This document shows positions 22,386 through 30,568 of a stretch of 38,373 nucleotides of DNA, piece by piece. The notes beneath the pieces are model-generated. The model was not told the origin of the DNA, searched no databases, and saw only the letters and a list, made by a program, of their open reading frames with translations. Positions within the stretch are counted from its first letter, which is position 1; the number at the start of each line of letters is the position of its first letter. Source of the stretch: Christensenella sp. UBA4247 (GTDB lineage: Bacteria > Bacillota > Clostridia > Christensenellales > CAG-1252); NCBI GenBank assembly GCA_002395405.1, contig DGWX01000028.1:1-38373 (forward strand), written 5' to 3'. Both the position numbers and the translations under genes were made by a program.

Positions 22386-23525
22386 TCAAAGTACTCTTAC
22401 TTTCAAAGCACCGTTTTTCAAAGAATCGATCGCGTCTGCTGCGGGAGCCGCGTCGAAATCGGCGATCGCATAGCAAACGTCACCGCGGGTCGCGGAAGAA
22501 ATTTGCAGGGCATTTCCGATCGCAGCGAGCTTTTTTTCCGCGTCTTTGTCTTTCGAAAGGATCGTTACGCGAACTTTTCCCTTGCGCGCAAGCGAGAGAG
22601 CGGGGCAGTTTACGCTGTTTTTAATGTTTCCGTTTTCGATGAAATCTTTGAGCTCTGCGGAAGCCATAACAGCGCAGTTATCTTCCGCTTCGGGCGTGGA
22701 AGCGCCGAGATGCGGGATCGTAATGATATGATCGCTCACGCCGATAACGGCGGGAACGGGGAAGTCGGTCACGTACTTTTTGACTTTGCCGGAAGAAAGA
22801 GCTTCAAGGATTGCTTCATTGTCAACGAGTTCTGCGCGCGCACAGTTGATAATGCGGACGCCGTCTTTCATTTTTTCGATCGCCTGCTTTCCGATCATAC
22901 CGCGCGTTGCGTCGTTAAAGGGAACGTGGATCGTAATAAAATCGCCGGCATGGAAGATCTCGTCAAGATCCTTCGTAAAGGAAAGTTCTTCGGAAATGTT
23001 TTTCGCTTTTTCTTCGGTGAAGAAAGGATCGTATCCTACGACTTTCATTCCGAGAGCGATCGCCGCTTTTGCGACGAGGGCGCCGATCGCGCCAAGTCCG
23101 ATAACGCCGAGCGTCTTACCGAAGATCTCGGGGCCAACGAAGGCTTTTTTGCCGCTTTCCACCTGCTTTGCCGCGTCTTCTTTGCCTTTCAAAGTGCCTG
23201 CGAAGGCAACGCCGCCGAGTACGTCGCGGCAGGAGAGAAGAAGGGCTAAAATAACGAGCTCTTTGACCGCGTTCGCATTTGCGCCCGGGGTATTGAATAC
23301 CACGACGCCGTTATCCGTCATTTTGGGCAGGGGAATATTGTTTACGCCTGCGCCCGCGCGCGCGACCGCAACGAGTGAAGGATTGATCTCGTACTCGTGC
23401 ATCGCCGCACTGCGAACGAGGATCCCCACGGGATCCGCCGCGCTGTCGGAAACGGAGTAAACGTCTTGATTGAGGTTTTGATAAATCAGATCGCTGATCG
23501 CGTTCAATTTTTTGATTTCGATCAT
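22386..23525 (-). CDS. serA: D-3-phosphoglycerate dehydrogenase
   Basis: Oxidises 3-phosphoglycerate to 3-phosphohydroxypyruvate, first step of serine synthesis. 379 residues. The NAD site GLGAIG lies at 143-148, catalytic Arg230 in NCARAELVD and His272 in PHLGAST. A short C-terminal ACT-like domain (about 315-379) suggests serine feedback. The catalytic-Glu region, normally DVFxxEP, reads VTDFPVPAV with no Glu, a variation to check against other short clostridial SerA proteins. Follows serC by ten bases on the same strand; likely one mRNA. No serB in the window. Confidence 0.93.
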   Translation of the reverse strand: MIEIKKLNAISDLIYQNLNQDVYSVSDSAADPVGILVRSAAMHEYEINPSLVAVARAGAGVNNIPLPKMTDNGVVVFNTPGANANAVKELVILALLLSCRDVLGGVAFAGTLKGKEDAAKQVESGKKAFVGPEIFGKTLGVIGLGAIGALVAKAAIALGMKVVGYDPFFTEEKAKNISEELSFTKDLDEIFHAGDFITIHVPFNDATRGMIGKQAIEKMKDGVRIINCARAELVDNEAILEALSSGKVKKYVTDFPVPAVIGVSDHIITIPHLGASTPEAEDNCAVMASAELKDFIENGNIKNSVNCPALSLARKGKVRVTILSKDKDAEKKLAAIGNALQISSATRGDVCYAIADFDAAPAADAIDSLKNGALKVRVL

Positions 23526-23535
23526 AGTTTTCTCC

Positions 23536-24612
23536 TTATGCGTTTTGCAGTTCGAATTTCTTCATGAACTCGATGAGTTTCTTTACGCCTTCCACCGGCA
23601 TCGCGTTATAAATGGAAGCGCGCATACCGCCTACGAGCCTGTGGCCTTTGATGGATACGAGCCCTTCTTGCGCCGCTTCTTTAACGAACGCCGCGTCCAG
23701 CTCTTCCGAACCCGTAACGAAGGGAACGTTCATGATCGAACGATCCTCTTTGTTTACGTAGTTTTTATAAAGCTTGCTGTTGTCAATGAAATCGTAAAGC
23801 ATAGCGGCTTTTTCTTCGTTGATCTTATTGATCGCGGAAACACCGCCCATCGCTTTGATGTGTCTAAGCGTCAGCATCGCGATATAAATGCTGAATGTCG
23901 GCGGCGTGTTGTAAAGGCTGTTTTTGTCCGCTTGCGTTTTATAGGCAAGCATCGTGGGGCAGAAGGGAAGCTCTTTGCCGATGAGGTCTTTTCTGACGAT
24001 CACGACGGTCAATCCCGCCGCACTGATATTCTTTTGCGCGCCGGCGTACAAAAGGCCGAATTTGGATACGTCGATATCACGGCTCAAAATTTCGCTGCTG
24101 ACGTCCGCAACGAGGGGGCAATCGGTTTCGGGGAACTTGTTCCATCTCGTTCCGAAAATCGTGTTGTTCGAAGTAATATGAACGTAGCTTGCGTCTTTTC
24201 TGAAAGAATCTTTCGTAACTTTGGGGATATAGGTGTAAGTCTTGTCTTCCGAAGAAGCGGCAAGAGCGATATCGCCGTACTTTTTCGCTTGCTTGTAAGC
24301 AAGGTTCGCAAAGTTACCGGTAACGACGTAATCCGCTTTTCCCGTAGCGGAAATGAGGTTCAAGGGGATCGCGTCGAATTGCTGACTCGCGCCGCCTTGC
24401 AACAAAAGCACCTGATAATTCTCAGGTATGTTCATAAGCTCGGTAAAGAGGGAAAGACATTCCGCGTGGATCGCGTCGTACGTCTTGGAGCGGTGACTCA
24501 TTTCGGTTACGCTCATTCCGCTGTTATTGTAGTCCAAAAACTCGTTTTGCGCGGTTTTAAGGACGTCCTCAAAAAGCATGGAAGGTCCTGCGGAAAAATT
24601 GTAAACTCTCAT
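23536..24612 (-). CDS. serC: Phosphoserine aminotransferase
   Basis: PLP enzyme converting 3-phosphohydroxypyruvate to phosphoserine; also used in pyridoxal synthesis. 358 residues, the normal length. It begins MRVYNFSAGPSMLFEDVL and has LQGGASQQFDAIPLNL near 71, Asp170 in VADVSSE, and the PLP-binding Lys194 in YAGAQKNISAAG. First gene of the serCA operon, with its own promoter and GGAG (24621-24624) before the ATG. Confidence 0.97.
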   Translation of the reverse strand: MRVYNFSAGPSMLFEDVLKTAQNEFLDYNNSGMSVTEMSHRSKTYDAIHAECLSLFTELMNIPENYQVLLLQGGASQQFDAIPLNLISATGKADYVVTGNFANLAYKQAKKYGDIALAASSEDKTYTYIPKVTKDSFRKDASYVHITSNNTIFGTRWNKFPETDCPLVADVSSEILSRDIDVSKFGLLYAGAQKNISAAGLTVVIVRKDLIGKELPFCPTMLAYKTQADKNSLYNTPPTFSIYIAMLTLRHIKAMGGVSAINKINEEKAAMLYDFIDNSKLYKNYVNKEDRSIMNVPFVTGSEELDAAFVKEAAQEGLVSIKGHRLVGGMRASIYNAMPVEGVKKLIEFMKKFELQNA

Positions 24613-24646
24613 ATATAAATCTCCTTTTAGAGTATTTTTCTAAAAT

Positions 24647-24675
24647 ATTTTAACTCATATATTGATAAAAGGCAA
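24647..24675 (-). promoter_or_regulatory. serC promoter
   Basis: On minus: TTGCCT (24670-24675), 17-bp spacer, TAAAAT (24647-24652). Confidence 0.7.
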
Positions 24676-24715
24676 CTAATCGCCGAAATGTTTCGTTTAC
24701 AAATTCCGTAAAAAT

Positions 24716-24737
24716 CGTATGTACGCTCTTACATACG
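24716..24737. repeat. Perfect hairpin between nucleotidyltransferase terminator and serC promoter
   Basis: CGTATGTA (24716-24723) and TACATACG (24730-24737), six-base loop. ATTTTT follows on minus, so it may be a second terminator or an operator. Confidence 0.5.
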
Positions 24738-24765
24738 CGCAAAAGTCTTCCGTTTTCCTCCCGAA

Positions 24766-24794
24766 TAAAAAAGTCTCCCTTCAAAGGAAGGGAG
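24766..24794 (-). terminator. Terminator of the sugar nucleotidyltransferase gene
   Basis: On minus CTCCCTTC/GAAGGGAG stem (24794-24775), then AC and a T run at 24772-24766. Confidence 0.85.
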
Positions 24795-24799
24795 CAATT

Positions 24800-25507
24800 T
24801 TATACCGTTGCAGCGGCAACCGACTCTTTCGCCACGTGATAATTGGTTTCGTAATAGGAGAGCAGAGTTCCGATATCCGACCAATATCCGTTCATGACTT
24901 TGGCATAGATCTGTCCCTTGATCTTAGGGAAAACGTCCCTTGCGAAGTCGCAAAAACCGTCCGGGATCTTTTTCAGTATCTCGCTCTTCATAACGTAAAT
25001 GCCGGTAGATGCGATATTGCTGAGCGGTTCTTTCGGCTTTTCGATAAAAGAGCGAACTTTACCCGCGCCGTTCAAAAGCATGACTCCGAAAGCGGATGGA
25101 TCTTTTACGCGGGCGGCGGCGATCGTAACGAGCTTTCCGTGGTTTTTATGGAAGGAGATCAATTCGGAAAGATCGTAATCGGTAAACGCGTCTCCCGAGA
25201 TCACCAAAAAATCCTCCTTGAAATTTTCCGCCGCCGCTTTAACGCCGCCTGCCGTTCCGAGCGGTTCTTTTTCGATGGAATAGCGCAAATTTACACCGAG
25301 ATCTTTTCCGTTTCCGAACGTTTCGATGATTTTTCCCGCCATATAGCCGAGCGACATTGAAATATCGGTGATCCCGTGTTTTTTCAAAAGCTCGATGATA
25401 TATTGCAAAATGGGTTTGTTTATGATGGGCATAAGAGGCTTCGGCGTTTCGTTTGTCAGCGGCGCGAGCCTCGTTCCTTTTCCGCCTGCCATAATTACAG
25501 CTTTCAT
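24800..25507 (-). CDS. Sugar-1-phosphate nucleotidyltransferase (GMPP/RmlA-like)
   Basis: Makes an NDP-sugar for surface polysaccharides. About 235 residues: MKAVIMAGGKGTRLAPLT with the NTP-binding loop, PKPLMPIINKPILQYII, EKEPLGTAGGVK, a VISGDAF metal-binding Asp, FIEKPKEP and a C-terminal YWSDIGT motif. It has the catalytic domain only, no left-handed beta-helix tail. The start is ATG 25507; the in-frame ATG at 25513 touches the GGAGA site (25514-25518) and is too close. Base specificity (mannose-GTP, glucose-dTTP or other) is not decidable here. Divergent from RNase J. Confidence 0.88.
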   Translation of the reverse strand: MKAVIMAGGKGTRLAPLTNETPKPLMPIINKPILQYIIELLKKHGITDISMSLGYMAGKIIETFGNGKDLGVNLRYSIEKEPLGTAGGVKAAAENFKEDFLVISGDAFTDYDLSELISFHKNHGKLVTIAAARVKDPSAFGVMLLNGAGKVRSFIEKPKEPLSNIASTGIYVMKSEILKKIPDGFCDFARDVFPKIKGQIYAKVMNGYWSDIGTLLSYYETNYHVAKESVAAATV

Positions 25508-25634
25508 ACGCATTCTCCTTTGTCCGTAGTATGAATGCGGCGCGCGTTTTTATTCGATAAATAGGGAAAAGAAGACGCTTTTTTCGAAAACGCCTTTCTT
25601 CGAGAGATTTCGACCGAAGGGAGAGCGTATCGGC

Positions 25635-25663
25635 TTGACGAGAGGGCGTAAATAAGATATAAT
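25635..25663 (+). promoter_or_regulatory. RNase J operon promoter
   Basis: TTGACG (25635-25640), 17-bp spacer, TATAAT (25658-25663). Confidence 0.85.
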
Positions 25664-25713
25664 ACATTTCGGAATAAACCACGTATAGCGTGTTTTTTAT
25701 ATTTAGGAGTAGT

Positions 25714-27363
25714 ATGGCGAAAAAATTAAAAATAGGTTTTTTGGGCGGAGTCGGCGAGATCGGTAAAAATATGACCGTGATCGAGTACGGAGACAGCATC
25801 GTCGTTATCGACGCGGGCTTGACGTTTCCTTCCGAGGAAATGCTCGGCGTGGACGTTGTGATCCCCGATTTTTCCTATCTCGTTGAAAATAAAGAAAAAG
25901 TCAAAGCGGTTATTTGTACGCACGGACACGAAGACCATATCGGCGCGATCCCTTATCTTTTGCAAGTCGTGGATACTCCCGTTATTTTCGGATCGAGGCT
26001 GACGCTCGGATTGATCCGTTCCAAATTGGAAGAGTTTTCGTTAAAAGCGAAGATGAAAACGGTGGACGCAGGCAGCGAGATCTCGGTGGATTGCTTTAAG
26101 ATCCGCTTCTATAAGGTTTGTCATTCCATAGCCGGCGCGTTGGCTCTTTCGATCGACACGCCGCAGGGCGTGATCTTCCATACGGGAGATTTTAAGATCG
26201 ACCACACCCCGATCGATAACGAACAAATGGATTTTTACGCGCTTGCCGAACTCGGGAAAAAGGGCGTAAAGCTCATGCTGTCGGATTCCACGAACGCCGA
26301 ACGTCCGGGTCATACGATCAGCGAAAGAAAGGTCGGAGAAAGCATTTCGAGGATCTTCGCGGCAAACGAAAAGCGCCGCATCATCGTGGCTACGTTCGCT
26401 TCCAATCTGCATCGTATTCAGCAGATATTGGATATTGCGGCGGCAAGCGGAAGAAGGGTCGTGTTGAGCGGCAGAAGCGTGATCAAAGTGGTGGAGCTCG
26501 GAAAGACCTTGAAATTGCTTCGATACGACGATAATCTGATCGTTTCCGAAGCGGCTATGAAAAAAATCCCCCCGGAGAAACTATGCATCATCTGTACCGG
26601 TTCGCAAGGGGAGAGAGTCAGCGCGCTGACAAGAATGGCAGCGGGGGAACACCCCTCCGTGACCGTCGGTATAAAGGATACGGTGATCATTTCCGCCAGC
26701 GCGATCCCCGGAAACGAGAAAAGCATTTATAACGTAATAAACAGCTTGTATCGCCTCGGCGCGGAAGTGATATACGCCGCGATCGAGGACGTTCATACCT
26801 CGGGTCACGCCCATCAAGAAGAGCTGAAAATGATGCTCTCTCTGATCCGCCCGAAGTACTTTATTCCCGTTCACGGCGAGTTCCGCCATTTGAAGATCCA
26901 CGCGGGTATTGCGCAGGCGATGGGCGTAAAGAAAGAAAATATCCTGATCCCCGAACTCGGGTGGAGCGTGGAAGTCGCGAAAGACGGTTTGAAAAAGCTG
27001 GACGGGATCAAGGCGGGTAATTCCTACGTGGACGGCGACGCGGTCGGCGATCTCGAACCCGTTATCAAAGATCGCAGGCAACTTTCGGCGGACGGTTTTA
27101 TCATCGTTCTTTTAACGGTAAACGTCGAGAACGGAAAAGTTCCCATGCCTCCCGAGATCATAACGCGCGGTATGGCGGCGCTGTCGGAGGAAGAGATAGC
27201 CGAAATGAAAAAACAGATCGCGGACGCGGTTAAAAATATCAAATATCGAAACAGCGACAATCGCGAAACCATTAAATCCACGATTCGAAGGACGGTTCGT
27301 AAGATGTTGTACGCTTCTTCGCAATCCACTCCGATGATCGTTCCTATCGTCGTCGAAAAATAA
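25714..27363 (+). CDS. rnj: Ribonuclease J
   Basis: Metallo-beta-lactamase/beta-CASP ribonuclease with 5'-3' exo- and endonuclease activity, central to mRNA decay and rRNA maturation in Bacillota. 549 residues: GGVGEIGKNM near 11, the zinc motif HGHEDHIG (70-77) in the LTFPSEEMLGVD context, a GDFKIDHTP segment, beta-CASP motifs including TGSQGE and SGHAHQEE, and a C-terminal domain. Start ATG 25714 has AGGAG at 25705-25709; the GTG at 25690 has none. The stop shares one base with the next ATG. Confidence 0.96.
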   Translation: MAKKLKIGFLGGVGEIGKNMTVIEYGDSIVVIDAGLTFPSEEMLGVDVVIPDFSYLVENKEKVKAVICTHGHEDHIGAIPYLLQVVDTPVIFGSRLTLGLIRSKLEEFSLKAKMKTVDAGSEISVDCFKIRFYKVCHSIAGALALSIDTPQGVIFHTGDFKIDHTPIDNEQMDFYALAELGKKGVKLMLSDSTNAERPGHTISERKVGESISRIFAANEKRRIIVATFASNLHRIQQILDIAAASGRRVVLSGRSVIKVVELGKTLKLLRYDDNLIVSEAAMKKIPPEKLCIICTGSQGERVSALTRMAAGEHPSVTVGIKDTVIISASAIPGNEKSIYNVINSLYRLGAEVIYAAIEDVHTSGHAHQEELKMMLSLIRPKYFIPVHGEFRHLKIHAGIAQAMGVKKENILIPELGWSVEVAKDGLKKLDGIKAGNSYVDGDAVGDLEPVIKDRRQLSADGFIIVLLTVNVENGKVPMPPEIITRGMAALSEEEIAEMKKQIADAVKNIKYRNSDNRETIKSTIRRTVRKMLYASSQSTPMIVPIVVEK

Positions 27364-28589
27364 TGAAAACGGAGCTTTTATCCCCGGCGGGGAATTTCGA
27401 AAAATTGAAAGTAGCCGCTCATTTCGGGGCGGACGCCGTTTATTTCTCCGGAAAAAAATTCGGTTTGCGCGCTTATGCGGGGAATTTTTCGCACGAGGAA
27501 TTGAAAGACGCTTTTTCCTATCTTCATTCGATCGGTAAAAAAGGATACGTAACGGTCAATTGTTTTGCTTACGACGAAGATTTTCCCGAACTTCGCGATT
27601 ATTTGCTTTTTTTAACCGAGATCGGGGCGGACGCGGCGATCGTATCCGACCCCGGCGTAATATCTCTTGCCCGAGAAGTTGCTCCCGCCCTAGAATTGCA
27701 CCTTTCCACGCAAGCGAACACCTTGAATTCTTACGCCGCTCGTTTTTACGCCGATATGGGTGTCAAGCGCGTCGTCGTTGCTCGCGAGCTGAGCGTTGAT
27801 CGCATCAAAAAGATCCGAGACGCGCTTCCTCCCGAAGTGGAGATCGAATGCTTTGCCCACGGCGCGATGTGTATCAGTTACAGCGGCAGATGCCTTTTAA
27901 GCAATTATTTGAACGGGCGAGACAATTACAAGGGAGAATGCGTGCAAGCTTGCCGATGGGAGTACGCGATCCACGAAAAGGGCAGGAAGGAAAAAGAACT
28001 TCCGATCGAGGAAGACGAAAGGGGAACGTATATCCTAAACAGTCACGATTTGAAGACCATAACCTTTTTGGACGAGCTCGTACGGGCGGGCGTTTATTCC
28101 TTCAAGATCGAAGGGAGAATGAAGTCGGCTTATTACGTGGCGTCTTGCACGGACGCATATCGCCGAGCTTTGGATAGCTTGGAAAAAGAGCCGCTTTCGT
28201 ATCATTGCGAAAAGGAGTGGGACGAGGAACTGTATCTTTGCTCGAATCGCGGTTTTACCGAAGGCTTTTTAAGGGGCGGGAAAGGCGGCGCGGAGTCTTT
28301 ATCGTACGATAATTCTCAGTCTGCGGGCGGCGCGGAATTCGTGGCGAAAGTTTTGGGCTATGATTTTGAAAAGAAACGTGTTATAATAGAACAAAGGAAT
28401 CGATTCAAGGTCGGCGACGTGTTGGAATTGATGTCGCCGGGGAAAGAGCCGCGAGAGATCCTCGTTCGGGAGATCGAAAAAGAAAACGGCGAGAAAACGG
28501 AGGACGCGTTACTCGTTCAGGAGAAGCTGTATCTTCCTTCCGATTGCGAAGCGTCGGAGTGGGATATTTTAAGAAGGAGAAGAGCGTGA
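27363..28589 (+). CDS. U32 peptidase family protein (probable tRNA/rRNA hydroxylation factor)
   Basis: 408 residues of the U32 family, whose bacterial members TrhP (YrrO-type) and RlhA carry out prephenate-dependent hydroxylation of tRNA U34 or 23S rRNA, not proteolysis. N-terminal ELLSPAGNFEKLKVAAHFGADAVY is the family signature. Four Cys (170, 177, 193, 197) in the CISYSGRC and GECVQACRWEY segments fit an Fe-S site. A C-terminal small beta domain (about 320-408) follows. Coupled to rnj by TAATG and to the next gene by GTGA. Which RNA it modifies is not decidable by eye. Confidence 0.88.
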   Translation: MKTELLSPAGNFEKLKVAAHFGADAVYFSGKKFGLRAYAGNFSHEELKDAFSYLHSIGKKGYVTVNCFAYDEDFPELRDYLLFLTEIGADAAIVSDPGVISLAREVAPALELHLSTQANTLNSYAARFYADMGVKRVVVARELSVDRIKKIRDALPPEVEIECFAHGAMCISYSGRCLLSNYLNGRDNYKGECVQACRWEYAIHEKGRKEKELPIEEDERGTYILNSHDLKTITFLDELVRAGVYSFKIEGRMKSAYYVASCTDAYRRALDSLEKEPLSYHCEKEWDEELYLCSNRGFTEGFLRGGKGGAESLSYDNSQSAGGAEFVAKVLGYDFEKKRVIIEQRNRFKVGDVLELMSPGKEPREILVREIEKENGEKTEDALLVQEKLYLPSDCEASEWDILRRRRA

Positions 28590-29776
28590 GCATCAAGTGG
28601 AACAAACATCTCGTGATCCTATACGATAAAGATAAAAGCACGTTGATCTGCGACGCGTTAAAGCAAGCGATCGGCGCGTCCTTCCCCGAATGCGATATCA
28701 TTACGGTGGACGACGTCGGTTATCTCGGCGCAGCCAATCGTTTTTGGCGGGTCAAATCCGCCGGTTTTTCCGCAAGAAACGCTCGCTTTCTTGTAAAATG
28801 GTACAGCAAATTCCGTGAGAAGAGTGAAAACAGCCGGATCAAAGAAGAAAGAGAGATGCTTTCTTCCGGAGAAGTCGGAGAGCTATCTTTTTCCGAAAGA
28901 AGAAACCGCACGATCACCCGAATCGTCAATATCATCAATCGCTTTCATCCTGCGATCATCGTGGCGACCGATAAGTACTCGCTGAAATTGACCCTTCTTG
29001 CAAGGAGGATCACGGGGAGCGACGCAAAGGTCGTTGCCGTGGTATCGGATTTCGCTCTGTCGGGCGGTTTTGTACGTACGGGAGTGGATCTTTATATGGT
29101 GGAAAACGAGATGCTGAAAGACGCTCTGATGCATTTCGGCGTGGATCGGGATAAGATCGTCATATCCGGAATGCCTTATTCGGAAGAGCAGCGCCCCTCG
29201 CAATCTCGCTTGGAAGCGAGAAAGTTGCTCGGCTTGTCCGGCGATCTGCCGCTCATCGTCGTGAACGGAGGCGATTATTGTACGGCAACGATGAAAGATA
29301 AGGTCGCTCGCCTTCTTTCGGAGCACGGAAAATACTCCCTGTTGATCCTGACGTACGGAAATTCTTCCATTCGACGCTATTATAAAAAGATCGCGGAAGA
29401 AGCGGACGTTGAAGTTCTTTTCAAATCCTCGTTGGAGTATTCTCTCGTGTTTGCGGCGGCGGACGTCGTCGTAACGTTACCCGACTCGCATTTTATCTTT
29501 TCCGCGTTCGTCAATAAGATCCCCGTCGTTCTCGTGGACGGAATTACCGTTTTGGAACACGATATGTATCATTATCTCGTAAGCGGCGCGCTCGTTACTC
29601 CCGCGACTAACCCCGAAGAAACGTATGCCGCCGTGGAAGAATTATTGGTGGATTCCGATCGCAGAACGGAAATGATCGAAAGAGAGCAGGGTTATTATTT
29701 GAAGGAAAAATCCTACGGAGCGCCGTATCTTTTGACCGATTTGATCCGAATCGGATCGGGAGAAGCGCAAGAATAA
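28586..29776 (+). CDS. GT28-like glycosyltransferase related to processive diacylglycerol glucosyltransferases
   Basis: 396 residues. The N-terminal half resembles the MGDG-synthase-type domain: IINRFHPAIIVATDKYS, a VVSDFALSGGFVRTGVDLYMVENE segment, and DKIVISGMPYSEEQRP. The C-terminal half has the VVNGGDY and nucleotide-sugar-binding AAADVVVTLPDS segments of GT-B enzymes. It would transfer a sugar to a membrane lipid or undecaprenyl-like acceptor; the usual conserved His/Glu are not clear, so substrate is unknown. GTG start at 28586 overlaps the upstream stop and is preceded by AAGGAG; the frame open to 28544 is inside the U32 gene. Confidence 0.75.
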   Translation: MSIKWNKHLVILYDKDKSTLICDALKQAIGASFPECDIITVDDVGYLGAANRFWRVKSAGFSARNARFLVKWYSKFREKSENSRIKEEREMLSSGEVGELSFSERRNRTITRIVNIINRFHPAIIVATDKYSLKLTLLARRITGSDAKVVAVVSDFALSGGFVRTGVDLYMVENEMLKDALMHFGVDRDKIVISGMPYSEEQRPSQSRLEARKLLGLSGDLPLIVVNGGDYCTATMKDKVARLLSEHGKYSLLILTYGNSSIRRYYKKIAEEADVEVLFKSSLEYSLVFAAADVVVTLPDSHFIFSAFVNKIPVVLVDGITVLEHDMYHYLVSGALVTPATNPEETYAAVEELLVDSDRRTEMIEREQGYYLKEKSYGAPYLLTDLIRIGSGEAQE

Positions 29777-29796
29777 ACGTCGTATCGTTTTTTATC

Positions 29797-29835
29797 GGGA
29801 AACGGCTTATTTGTTTTCGCCGTTTCCCTTTTTTT
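29797..29835 (+). terminator. Terminator with the convergent gene's stop codon in its loop
   Basis: GGGAAACGGC (29797-29806) pairs with GCCGTTTCCC (29819-29828), seven T follow. The minus-strand stop (29807-29809) lies at the loop edge. Confidence 0.9.
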
Positions 29836-30469
29836 CTTCCTCCTCTTTCATCTCGCCCGCTTCGAAAAAAGTATTGGCGCGGGGAGAGTTTACAGCCCGC
29901 ATCGCATACGCTAAAAGATATTGAAGAAAGAGAGCGAAGATCGCGCTCATCCACATAACGGAAAAAGAGTAATCACCTCCGATCTCGCCGCTTTTTTGAA
30001 TGATTATTTGATAGAGTGTGATCCCGAGAAAATTGCCCGTAACGGACGTAAATAAGCATGAGGCGAAAGTCCGTTTCGAGAAGAGAGCGCAAAAAACGCC
30101 CGACAAAAGGGAAAGGATCAACGCCACGAGGCGCATATCGAGATTCTTGACCGCGGTAAACACCATCGTATAGACGAATGCGATCGCCGCGGAAAATGCC
30201 GCGCCGATCAGTCCGAGAGCGTAATCGCTCGCCTTTTCGCTTCGCCTGATAAAAGCGTAAAGTGAAACGAGAACGGAGAGTACGCCGCCGAGATAGAGAG
30301 AAAACGATCCCGTCAGTCGTATTCCGCCGCGAACGTTCAGAAGCACGATCACGAAAATGATAAACGAAGCGAAAAAATCGTTTACGTATAATCTCGCCGT
30401 GATCCCTTTTACGAGCCCCGTCATCACGAGTACGGCGGCAACGAGCAAACACATTTCTCCTATCAGCAT
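29807..30469 (-). CDS. Polytopic membrane protein of unknown function
   Basis: 220 residues with about six membrane helices and an acidic/lysine-rich tail (KEEEEKKGNGENK), so the C-terminus is probably cytoplasmic. I do not recognise the family. The start ATG 30469 has AAAGGAT upstream; the frame continues to 30604, but that part overlaps the promoter of the divergent DUF512 gene and is hydrophilic. Its last codons are built from the terminator of the convergent glycosyltransferase gene. No context clue to function. Confidence 0.8.
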   Translation of the reverse strand: MLIGEMCLLVAAVLVMTGLVKGITARLYVNDFFASFIIFVIVLLNVRGGIRLTGSFSLYLGGVLSVLVSLYAFIRRSEKASDYALGLIGAAFSAAIAFVYTMVFTAVKNLDMRLVALILSLLSGVFCALFSKRTFASCLFTSVTGNFLGITLYQIIIQKSGEIGGDYSFSVMWMSAIFALFLQYLLAYAMRAVNSPRANTFFEAGEMKEEEEKKGNGENK

Positions 30470-30526
30470 AATCCTTTCCCGAAAGATAGTTTGTGCACGC
30501 CCCGCTTCGTTATACCGCCCAATCGG

Positions 30527-30555
30527 TTGACTTTTTTCAAAGAATATAGAATAAT
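30527..30555 (+). promoter_or_regulatory. Promoter of the DUF512 gene, very short leader
   Basis: TTGACT (30527-30532), 17-bp spacer, AATAAT (30550-30555). The expected start near 30562 leaves about seven bases before the ATG; no Shine-Dalgarno site. Confidence 0.6.
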
Positions 30556-30568
30556 TTAATTTAAGATT

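Noticed and set aside
24613..24799. T-box or other amino-acid riboswitch upstream of serC
   Set aside because: No T-box sequence or specifier structure; the leader after the promoter is only about 30 bases.
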